Assembly (NCBI GenBank): GCA_041746855.1 | Contig: JBGTGG010000333.1 | Coordinates: 1-12,097 of the forward strand | Length of the DNA stretch: 12,097 nt | Direction of reading: 5' to 3' | From: JBGTGG01 sp041746855 | GTDB taxonomy: Bacteria; Bacteroidota; Bacteroidia; Cytophagales; Cyclobacteriaceae | Shown here: positions 6,271 through 12,097 of the stretch, in pieces | Layout: each line of letters begins with the position of its first letter | Position numbering within the stretch: the first letter of the stretch is position 1 | Program-made: the position numbers and the translations under genes | The notes under the pieces: model-generated | Told to the model about the DNA's origin: nothing | Seen by the model: the letters and a program-made list of their open reading frames with translations, nothing else | The model's database searches: none

Positions 6271-6442
6271 CGAGCAACTACGAGACCTAGAAGAAAAGGT
6301 AAGTTTAGGTCTGAAGGAAGCCTATCGGAAGATGGTTGTGTTTAAAAAGAAGAACAATAGTCCGCTAATTGTATCCCGCAACGGGAAAGTTGTGTCCATA
6401 CCTGCGAGCGAAATACTGCCTACCACAAATGCCAAAAATTAG
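6260..6442 (+). CDS. Small putative antitoxin partner of the zeta-like toxin
   Basis: The product is 60 aa: a charged N-terminal helix (LRDLEEKVSLGLKEAYRKMV), a basic KKKNNSP turn, then PLIVSRNGKVVSIPASEILP. Small proteins with the LIVSRNGKVVxI(P/K) motif regularly follow zeta-like genes in Bacteroidota, so it is most likely the antitoxin. It is not related to the classical epsilon antitoxin as far as can be seen. Its ATG lies 11 bp inside the toxin gene, the same overlap as in the PIN module. The role is inferred from position and pattern. Confidence 0.75.
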   Translation: MGISEQLRDLEEKVSLGLKEAYRKMVVFKKKNNSPLIVSRNGKVVSIPASEILPTTNAKN

Positions 6443-6498
6443 TGCGCAAACTGGACTGCTAAATGTGCTTTAAACTTACTATTTAATTACCCTTTAAG

Positions 6499-6543
6499 AA
6501 ATTCGTTAGCGAAGCCGGATTTGAGTGCGAGGTATCGGAGTAG
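6499..6543 (+). repeat. Gene-end repeat, copy D (short)
   Basis: Forty-five bases match the end of the HMA-like gene at 35 positions and end at the same TAG. In the old frame it still reads KFVSEAGFECEVSE, close to KVVRDAGFECAVLE of the intact gene, with several changes at third codon positions. This means it came from a functional relative rather than decaying from copy A. Similarity is not seen further left. Confidence 0.75.
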
Positions 6544-6559
6544 AAACTCTTTTGCAATT

Positions 6560-6630
6560 CATTTAGAAAATCGTGGTAGATTAGTGGGTAAGCATACTGA
6601 GAGAATAATCATCAATATTGGTGATTATTC
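6560..6630 (+). repeat. Structured element, copy 1, with a 28-bp palindrome
   Basis: The first 62 bases (6560-6621) match 9357-9417 at 46 positions with one gap; the shared core is GTAGATTAGTGGG (6576-6588). Its right end is a 28-bp near-perfect palindrome (6603-6630, GAATAATCA arms around CAATATTG) with one T-G pair. It lies between repeat D and the Mrr-like gene, so it could be a promoter-proximal hairpin or a recombination site. Confidence 0.6.
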
Positions 6631-6656
6631 GGTTGTTGTGCCAACAAACTACACCT

Positions 6657-7538
6657 ATGGAAATTCCTAAATTTCACGAAACCTTTATTCCCATTCTGAA
6701 GGTACTTGAGAACGGAGAAACACTCCAAACTCGAGAGATGTATCAGAAGGTAATCGATCAATTTTATACTGAACTAACTAAAGAACAGTTAGAACAAACA
6801 ACAAAGAGTGGTGATCGCCTAATATTTAATCGAATCGCTTGGGGCAAATCCTATTTAAAAAAAGGTGGTTACATTGAATTTCCAAAAAGGGGATATGTAA
6901 AGGTCACCGAAAAAGGTCTAAAAAATAGTTCATCTAAGCTCACGCTAAATCAAGTTGAGAATTCTGAAAATTTTTTAGAATTTTATAATGAAGAGAATCC
7001 TAAAAGTACTGGATCCCCCACAAAAATTCAGAATGCTTCACCTGAAGATCTCATAGAGGAAGGGTTTAACCTGATTGATGTTCAAGTCAAGGACGAACTT
7101 CTGGAAAAGTTAAAAGGTATTGATCCTTTCTATTTTGAAAAAGTAATTCTTATCCTCCTAAAAAGGATGGGATACGGAGACTTCATTGAAACATCAAAAA
7201 CCGGAGATGGTGGTATAGATGGCATAATCAATGAGGACAAATTGGGTCTTGATAAAATATACATCCAAGCAAAGAGATACGGTGAGAACAAGGTTAGAGA
7301 GAAAGATATTAGAAATTTTATTGGTGCTATGAGTGGCGACACACAGAAGGGGGTATTTGTAACAACAACATCATTCGACTCTGGGGCAATAAAAAAGGCA
7401 CATGAAGCACATCATACGATAATTTTAATTGATGGTCCAAAATTAGTAGACTTAATGTATCAGTTTAATGTTGGTATTCAAATTAAGGCCACCTATGAAG
7501 TGAAGGAATTGGATAATGATTTCTTTGAAGCTGAATAA
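6657..7538 (+). CDS. Mrr-type restriction endonuclease
   Basis: The product is 293 aa. Residues ~1-90 form an Mrr N-terminal winged-helix-like domain (IPILKVLENGETLQTREMYQ ... RLIFNRIAWGKSYLKKGGYI ... GYVKVTEKG). A variable linker follows. Residues ~150-275 form the Mrr catalytic PD-(D/E)xK domain: DPFYFEKVILILLKRMGYGD, then GDGGIDG with Asp188, and IQAKRY with Gln204 and Lys206. This QxK form is typical of Mrr nucleases. Such enzymes usually act on modified DNA (type IV restriction). ATG at 6657 is preferred to an upstream in-frame TTG at 6618, which lies within a palindromic repeat. An HNH nuclease gene follows after 11 bp. Confidence 0.87.
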   Translation: MEIPKFHETFIPILKVLENGETLQTREMYQKVIDQFYTELTKEQLEQTTKSGDRLIFNRIAWGKSYLKKGGYIEFPKRGYVKVTEKGLKNSSSKLTLNQVENSENFLEFYNEENPKSTGSPTKIQNASPEDLIEEGFNLIDVQVKDELLEKLKGIDPFYFEKVILILLKRMGYGDFIETSKTGDGGIDGIINEDKLGLDKIYIQAKRYGENKVREKDIRNFIGAMSGDTQKGVFVTTTSFDSGAIKKAHEAHHTIILIDGPKLVDLMYQFNVGIQIKATYEVKELDNDFFEAE

Positions 7539-7549
7539 CGAGTCGACCA

Positions 7550-7876
7550 ATGGCTAACAGATGGGGAATTCCAAGAGAAGTTGAAGTTCGTGTAATCGAA
7601 AGAGATATTGCATGTGTCTATTGTGGAATAGAATTTAACGAAACAGATAATTCACGAACGAACAAGCCTTCATGGGAGCACATTGTGAATGACATAATAA
7701 TAAACGGGACTGATAACATTGCGCTTTGCTGTATGTCATGCAATGCTAGTAAAGGCTCTAAGTTTCTAGAAGATTGGTTAAAAAGCGACTACTGTAAACG
7801 AAAAGGGATAACCGTTAATTCAGTAGCTGAGGTGGTTAAAAAAGCATTTTCTAATCCACCGAAACTTAAAAACTAA
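7550..7876 (+). CDS. HNH endonuclease
   Basis: The product is 108 aa. It has a zinc-binding pair CVYC (Cys22, Cys25), the catalytic SWEHI (Glu43, His44), and CCMSCNASKG (Cys61, Cys64, Asn65, Lys68), together a complete HNH motif with a structural zinc. Proteins of this small type cut DNA as metal-dependent nucleases. The gene starts 11 bp after the Mrr-like gene and is probably co-transcribed with it, suggesting a two-nuclease restriction or defence unit. The precise target is unknown. Confidence 0.85.
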   Translation: MANRWGIPREVEVRVIERDIACVYCGIEFNETDNSRTNKPSWEHIVNDIIINGTDNIALCCMSCNASKGSKFLEDWLKSDYCKRKGITVNSVAEVVKKAFSNPPKLKN

Positions 7877-7960
7877 GCATAACAGCCACTAGTGGGATAC
7901 GATACTTTTATAGATATTTGAAAAGTCTAGTTTGATGATGATAAGTTGGACGTTAGCGGT
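7877..7960 (+). other. Possible attC-like recombination hairpin
   Basis: Directly after the HNH stop the sequence starts GCATAACAGCCACT and about 70 bp later ends AGTTGGACGTTAGC. The two ends pair imperfectly: TAAC with GTTA, a mismatched 2-base spacer, then CCA/TGG and CT/AG with one bulged base. This order of R box, spacer and L box with an extrahelical base resembles integron attC sites, though the terminal boxes deviate from the RYYYAAC/GTTRRRY consensus. No integron integrase is visible. Confidence 0.35.
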
Positions 7961-7992
7961 AATTACTAAAGGCAAAATGATGATTAGCTACT

Positions 7993-8649
7993 ATGAATAA
8001 AATACTCAGAATTATTTTACTTGGATTTCTATTTGGATGTGAATCTGATGATTTCACCAATACTTTAATATTTAACGGACATGTCAGAAACAAAGATTTT
8101 GAATTACCTACTCCTTCAAAAAACATTAAAGTTGAAATTAATTATTATGGCGATTTTTACAACTTGCTTAAGACTGATAGTGCATTGACTGATGATTTCG
8201 GAAACTATAACTTTAAGATATTGGATGACGAAGCCATCAAGCAATACTCTATTCAACTAAGAGATGAGTATTATTTTAAATGTAATGGTCTATTTCCTGC
8301 AGTAAATAATTTTATCATCCCTAGAGATATTGATAAGTTAAAACCTAACTCCGACACATTAAACATTTGTGTAACAGGCAAGATTGAAATATCAGTTACA
8401 AAACTGAACCTTGCTGCTAAAGACACCTTAACGGTCAGTTCCACAATAAAGCCTGGTTCGTTTAGCATTGTTAGTTACCCAATAACAATTACTAACAGTA
8501 AACAATGGACCGATTACTATTTCACCAAAACGTTAAGTGTTGTAGAATACAAGTTTGTATTGAAAAAGGAAAATGGAGAACTTACCAACTGGAAAACGGA
8601 AAAGGAACTTCAACCACAAGTGACAAATGAACTGATGGTCACGTTCTAG
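7993..8649 (+). CDS. Putative lipoprotein of unknown function
   Basis: The product is 218 aa. The N terminus is a lipoprotein signal: MNKILRIILLGFLFGC with a lipobox (LFGC) placing the lipidated cysteine at residue 16, followed by acidic ESDD. The mature part, FNGHVRNKDFELPTPSKNIK and then DSALTDDFGNYNFKILDD, resembles the start of a carboxypeptidase-regulatory-like or SusD/TonB-associated Ig-like strand domain (gain of DxxGxYxF). The C-terminal half (ISVTKLNLAAKDTLTVSSTI ... YKFVLKKENGEL) looks beta-rich. It has no clear specific homologue and no apparent link to the nucleases upstream. An outer-membrane-anchored location is likely. Confidence 0.7.
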   Translation: MNKILRIILLGFLFGCESDDFTNTLIFNGHVRNKDFELPTPSKNIKVEINYYGDFYNLLKTDSALTDDFGNYNFKILDDEAIKQYSIQLRDEYYFKCNGLFPAVNNFIIPRDIDKLKPNSDTLNICVTGKIEISVTKLNLAAKDTLTVSSTIKPGSFSIVSYPITITNSKQWTDYYFTKTLSVVEYKFVLKKENGELTNWKTEKELQPQVTNELMVTF

Positions 8650-8688
8650 AGAATAAGAATTTACCCGAACAAAAAAATAAAGAACACC

Positions 8689-9302
8689 ATGAGCAACATC
8701 ATCTTTGACTCTGGAATATCACTCGATGGTTTTTTCGCAGGAGATAACAGAGGTCCAACTAATCCAATGGGTGGGGTTTCAGGAAAACTACACCAGTGGA
8801 TGTTTAAACAAAAAGCTTTTTGGAAACACATCAAAATGGAGGGTAGTGAAGAATACGGTGCCGACAGTACATTAATAGACGATGTGTTTGCCCCGCTTAC
8901 ATTATGGGGAAACGAATGTTTGAAGAAGGCGAAGTCGTTTGGGCAGAAGATTTATATGAAGCAGATGTGTATGTGCTAACACACGAAAAACGGGAACCCT
9001 GGATTCAAAAGGGTTCAACAACTTTTTACTTCATCAATGACGGAATAGAAAGTGCATTGGAAAAAGCAAAACAATCGGCTAATGGCAAAGATATCCGAAT
9101 ACAAGGTGGCGCGAATACGATTCAACAATATCTAAACGCAGGACTTATCGATGAATTTTTTATTCACATCGCCCCGGTATTTTTAGGCAGTGGAATCCGG
9201 CTTTTTGATAGTATCAACAAAGACAAATACAACATTCAAATTGCAGAAGTAATACCCGCTGAGTTGACTACGCACTTGCGATATAAACTAGCGAAGAAAT
9301 AG
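8689..9302 (+). pseudogene. RibD C-terminal/dihydrofolate-reductase-like protein, broken by a small deletion
   Basis: ATG at 8689 opens MSNIIFDSGISLDGFFAGDN, typical of the dihydrofolate-reductase-like RibD C-terminal family. This frame ends with the unrelated tail PLTLWGNECLKKAKS. The next frame supplies YIMGKRMFEEGEVVWAEDLY, YVLTHEKREPW, IRIQGGANTIQQYLNAGLID and EFFIHIAPVFLGSGIRLFD, the rest of the family, to the stop at 9302. The break lies near 8893-8896. The family normally reads ...VFARTGAYIMGKR..., so about seven bases coding for R-T-G-A are missing; restoring 7 bp gives a 206-aa protein. The family is NADPH-dependent reductase-like but substrates are unknown. An independent start at 8904 would lack the cofactor-binding first part, so it is not accepted as a real gene. 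Confidence 0.83.
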
Positions 9303-9356
9303 AAACCATCTCCCATTACATCATGAAACTCTTCCGCACAATCTCCACTTCTATAA

Positions 9357-9417
9357 CATTAAAAAAATCTTAGTAGATTAGTGGGCAGCATATAGCCGGA
9401 ATAGTCACCAGTGCTGG
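9357..9417 (+). repeat. Structured element, copy 2
   Basis: Matches 6560-6621 at 46 of 62 aligned positions with one gap; the core GTAGATTAGTGGG is identical (9373-9385). In the hairpin part CCAGTGCTGG replaces TCAATATTGG of copy 1: an A-T pair has become G-C and a T-G pair has become C-G, i.e. pairing is kept while bases change. It lies in the 171-bp gap before the arylsulfatase gene, which otherwise holds only an A-rich leader. Confidence 0.6.
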
Positions 9418-9473
9418 GTCGACAACTCTGATAAAAAATTAACAAAAAACATAATTAATTTAAAAGTAAAAAC

Positions 9474-11819
9474 ATGAAATCAAAAAAACTATCCTTAATA
9501 ATGCTCTTGATGCTATTGAGCTTTTCAGGCTTAAAAGCACAGGAGATGATGAATAGGGAAATATTACCAATTGTGCCTCCAGAACCAAAAACTTATACAG
9601 AATTGGATGTTCGTAACACAAAACCACCGAAGCCATTTAATGTAACTCCACCCGCAGGAGCTCCCAACGTAGTCATTGTATTAATTGACGATTTGGGTTT
9701 TGGTGCCACTTCTACCTATGGAGGGCCCATCAAAACTCCAACCATGGACAGGTTAGCAAATAATGGCTTACGTTATAATAATTTTCATACCACAGCTTTA
9801 TGTTCACCTACAAGGATGGCTATTAAAACGGGTAGAAATCATCATACAGCCAATACGGGTTCAATTATGGAAACGGCTACTGCTTACCCTGGTAATACAG
9901 GATCGCTTCCAAGTAGTGTAGCGCCTTTAGCTGAAATGTTGCGCCTCAATGGTTATAGCACTGGTGCCTTTGGGAAATGGCATGAAACAGCTGCCTGGGA
10001 AACTTCGGTTTCAGGTCCTTTCGACCGCTGGCCTACCTATCAAGGCTTCGATAAATTTTATGGTTTCATAGGTGGTGAGACGGACCAATGGGCACCGCTT
10101 ATTTATGACGGACTTAAAAAAGTGAATCCTCCTAAAATGGAGAATTATCACTTTACCACCGACATGACCAACCAGGCCATCAACTGGGTAAAAGCCCAAC
10201 AATCGATGACGCCAGACAAACCGTTCTTCGTGTATTTTGCTACTGGAGCAGTGCATGCACCTCATCACGTATCTAAAGAATGGTCTGATAAGTATAAAGG
10301 ACAGTTTGATAAAGGCTGGGATGCAGTGCGCGCAGAAACTGTTGCGAAGATGAAGAAATCAGGAATGATTCCTCAAAACACGAACTTAACACCTAAACCA
10401 AAAGACATAAAAGATTGGGATAAGTTATCGGCCAACGAAAGAAAACTATTTGCTAGACAGGCAGAGGTATTCGCAGGTTTTATGGAAATGACCGATTATG
10501 AAGTTGGTAGATTAATGGACGCCATATCGGAAATTGGTGAGATGGATAACACGCTGTTTATATTTGTAGCAGGTGATAATGGTACTAGTGCTGAAGGCGG
10601 TATGGTGGGTATGTACAATGAAATGACCTACTTTAATGGTGTTGAAGAAAAAGTTGAAGATTTACTGCCATTGATGGACCAATGGGGCGGACCAGGAACA
10701 TTCCCTCATATGGCAGCAGGTTGGGCCGTTGCATTTGACGCACCATTTAAGTGGACCAAGCAAGTGGCATCTGATTTCGGAGGAACAAGAAATGGAATGA
10801 TTGTTCACTATCCGGATGGCATAAAGGATAAAACTGGTCTGCGAACACAATTTACACATGCAATTGATTTAGCCCCAACAATATTGGAACTAGCTGGACT
10901 CCCAGAACCCAAAGTTGTACATGGAGTTCCACAAATACCGATTGAAGGAACAAGTTTTGCCTATACTTTAAACAATGCAAAGGCAGCTGAACGCCATACG
11001 ATACAGTATTTTGAAATGTTTGGTAATCGCGCCCTTTATAACAATGGTTGGTTTGCACGTACCATTCATAGAGCACCTTGGGAAATGGTTAATTTACCAA
11101 ATTTTAAGGACGATGTATGGGAGCTTTACAATGCAAGAGAAGATTTTAGTTTGTCAAAAGATCTAGCAGCTCAATATCCAGAGAAATTAGAAGAAATGAA
11201 GGGCTTGTTTATGTTTGAGGCTCAAAAACACCATGTATTACCTCTTGACGATAGAACCATAGAAAGGACAAATGCTGAATTAGCTGGTCGTCCTGACATT
11301 ATGGGTGGTAGAAAAACGCTGAAGCTATATTCAGGTATGGAAGGCATGATGGAAAATTCATTTATTAATATTAAAAACAAGTCATTTTCAATTACTGCAG
11401 ATATAGAAGTTCCTAAAGGAGGTGCTAAGGGTGTTATCCTAACGCAAGGAGGTCGTTTTGGCGGCTGGTCAATGTACATTAAGGATGGTAAACCAGAATT
11501 CACCTATAATTTCCTTGGCTTAGAGCGCTATATTATTACTGGTAAAAATAAACTTCCAGAAGGTGCTACAACAGTAAAAGTTGACTTTGCTTACGATGGC
11601 AATGGAAATGGAAAAGGCGGCATGGCTACTATTTATGTAGATGGTAAAGAAGTTGGTAAAGGACGTGTTGAAAAAACGCAACCAAATATATTTTCGGCCG
11701 ATGAAACTGCTGATGTAGGTTTGGATAACCAAACGCCTGTTGCTTTAGGTATTGGATACGGCCCAACAGAAACCACCTTCACTGGTAAGATTAAGGAAGT
11801 GGTTATCGATTTAAAATAA
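9474..11819 (+). CDS. Secreted arylsulfatase (large, ~780-aa type)
   Basis: The product is 781 aa. A signal peptide (MLLMLLSFSGLKAQ, likely cut near residue 23) exports it. The alkaline-phosphatase-superfamily core starts with VVIVLIDDLGFG (metal ligands Asp72, Asp73). CSPTRMAIKTGR carries Cys110, the residue converted to formylglycine; the CxPxR form suits either anSME or FGE maturation. GAFGKWH (Lys168, His170), AVHAPH (His261) and VAGDNG (Asp368, Asn369) supply further active-site residues. Residues ~620-781 look like a beta-sandwich C-terminal domain (ITADIEVPKGGAKGVILTQG, ATIYVDGKEVGKG). The overall size and order match the large arylsulfatases of the AtsA/Rv0711 kind. It hydrolyses sulfate esters in the periplasm or outside; substrate unknown. 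No maturation enzyme is in the window. An A-rich leader precedes it and a strong terminator follows. Confidence 0.93.
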   Translation: MKSKKLSLIMLLMLLSFSGLKAQEMMNREILPIVPPEPKTYTELDVRNTKPPKPFNVTPPAGAPNVVIVLIDDLGFGATSTYGGPIKTPTMDRLANNGLRYNNFHTTALCSPTRMAIKTGRNHHTANTGSIMETATAYPGNTGSLPSSVAPLAEMLRLNGYSTGAFGKWHETAAWETSVSGPFDRWPTYQGFDKFYGFIGGETDQWAPLIYDGLKKVNPPKMENYHFTTDMTNQAINWVKAQQSMTPDKPFFVYFATGAVHAPHHVSKEWSDKYKGQFDKGWDAVRAETVAKMKKSGMIPQNTNLTPKPKDIKDWDKLSANERKLFARQAEVFAGFMEMTDYEVGRLMDAISEIGEMDNTLFIFVAGDNGTSAEGGMVGMYNEMTYFNGVEEKVEDLLPLMDQWGGPGTFPHMAAGWAVAFDAPFKWTKQVASDFGGTRNGMIVHYPDGIKDKTGLRTQFTHAIDLAPTILELAGLPEPKVVHGVPQIPIEGTSFAYTLNNAKAAERHTIQYFEMFGNRALYNNGWFARTIHRAPWEMVNLPNFKDDVWELYNAREDFSLSKDLAAQYPEKLEEMKGLFMFEAQKHHVLPLDDRTIERTNAELAGRPDIMGGRKTLKLYSGMEGMMENSFINIKNKSFSITADIEVPKGGAKGVILTQGGRFGGWSMYIKDGKPEFTYNFLGLERYIITGKNKLPEGATTVKVDFAYDGNGNGKGGMATIYVDGKEVGKGRVEKTQPNIFSADETADVGLDNQTPVALGIGYGPTETTFTGKIKEVVIDLK

Positions 11820-11824
11820 TGATT

Positions 11825-11870
11825 TTATAAAAAGTATATGGTGCTTAAAAGCACCATATACTTTTTATAA
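11825..11870. terminator. Intrinsic terminator hairpin after the arylsulfatase gene
   Basis: Two 22-base arms (11825-11846 and 11849-11870) are perfectly complementary around a 2-base AA loop. The inner stem contains GGTGCTT/AAGCACC and the outer part is A/T-rich, with CTTTTTATAA on the right arm. The hairpin starts 5 bp after the sulfatase stop. Because both sides carry A or T runs it can act in both directions. Confidence 0.85.
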
Positions 11871-11957
11871 CCTGTCGGTAAATGGGCTGATTTTTATATT
11901 ATCAAAGACAATCCACTTGATGATATCCAAGCGTTGTACCCATACCTCACTATTTGA
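11871..11957 (+). pseudogene. Probable amidohydrolase C-terminal remnant
   Basis: One frame from the end of the hairpin reads PVGKWADFYIIKDNPLDDIQ then ALYPYLTI and a TGA at 11955-11957. GKxADFxIxxxNPLxDI is the usual end of amidohydrolase-superfamily enzymes, where it forms part of the small composite beta domain. There is no start codon and the frame is closed by TAA within the hairpin, so only about 28 codons remain. It is likely the 3' leftover of a deleted or replaced gene. Chance similarity over so short a piece is possible. Confidence 0.5.
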
Positions 11958-11969
11958 ACTAAAGAATAC

Positions 11970-12097
11970 ATGACAGAATTACCTTTTGAATACTGGAATA
12001 AACTTTCAAATCAACTCATTCTGATATCCGTATTTCTTGGTGGGTTTTCTATTGCATTAACCGCCAACTTATTAATAAATGAATCGAAAACCAGGCT
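11970..12097 (+). CDS. Putative membrane protein, N-terminal part (cut by window edge)
   Basis: ATG at 11970 opens 42 codons to the window edge: MTELPFEYWNKLSNQ, then a hydrophobic segment LILISVFLGGFSIALTANLL and INESKTR. The layout is a short cytoplasmic or periplasmic start followed by one transmembrane helix. No family can be named. It starts 12 bp after the amidohydrolase remnant and is the first gene beyond the strong terminator, so it needs its own promoter. Confidence 0.6.
   Translation, partial: MTELPFEYWNKLSNQLILISVFLGGFSIALTANLLINESKTR

Noticed and set aside
3679..6543. A conventional genomic island with integrase
   Set aside because: No integrase, recombinase or transposase frame was found in the region on either strand.
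6618..6656. TTG start extending the Mrr-like protein by 13 residues
   Set aside because: The extension lies in the palindromic repeat, and ATG at 6657 begins directly at the domain.
8904..9302. A separate 132-aa reductase gene starting at 8904
   Set aside because: It is the second half of the broken RibD/DHFR-like gene; it lacks the N-terminal cofactor strand that the upstream frame supplies.
9305..9323. Similarity of 9305-9323 to 2411-2429 (16 of 19, all C/T differences)
   Set aside because: Both lie just after a stop codon and the likeness is notable, but it is too short to support a repeat family.
9322..9373. Short frame MKLFRTISTSITLKKS after the broken reductase gene
   Set aside because: Sixteen codons, no family match and no ribosome-binding context beyond chance.
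10011..10268. Minus-strand frames within the arylsulfatase gene
   Set aside because: They are shadows of a long, motif-complete plus-strand gene.

Overview
The window looks like a chromosomal segment of a Bacteroidota bacterium, probably a Cytophagales-type soil or aquatic member. This rests on low-to-moderate GC by eye, A-rich leaders in place of clear Shine-Dalgarno sites, a TAnnTTTG-type -7 box at 5683-5690, and protein families typical of that phylum. No rRNA, tRNA, CRISPR array, integrase or transposase was seen. The species assignment is an inference.

Left part (1-3678): a GlxA-type AraC regulator (minus strand, cut by the window edge) diverges from a co-directional set. That set is a double-domain SRPBCC/AHSA1 protein, two PhnB-like VOC proteins (the first frameshifted), a DoxX-like membrane protein, a DUF1801 protein, a zinc-ribbon/helix-hairpin-helix protein and a small HMA-like protein. 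From the VOC pair onward the genes overlap or nearly touch, apart from 37 bp before the DoxX gene, so they look like one operon. A 322-bp element with inverted ACATAG-rich ends separates the SRPBCC gene from the VOC genes.

Middle part (3580-6543): the last ~100 bp of the small HMA-like gene recur three more times downstream (4462-4560, 5526-5626, 6499-6543). They separate three small modules: a PIN toxin (frameshifted) with its partner, an orphan PhnD-like binding protein, and a zeta-like toxin with its partner. Similarity to the intact gene end falls with distance (92/99, then about 81%, then 35/45). This suggests stepwise accretion of passive cassettes at the 3' end of a conserved gene. It is the most unusual structure in the window.

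Next part (6544-9473): an Mrr-type restriction endonuclease followed closely by an HNH nuclease (a likely defence pair), a possible attC-like hairpin, an unknown lipoprotein, and a RibD/dihydrofolate-reductase-like gene broken by a 7-bp deletion. A ~62-bp element occurs on both sides of this block (6560-6621 and 9357-9417), with paired base changes in a small hairpin.

Right part (9474-12097): a large secreted arylsulfatase with the CSPTR maturation motif, a 46-bp perfect hairpin terminator, a probable amidohydrolase C-terminal remnant, and the start of a membrane protein cut by the window edge.
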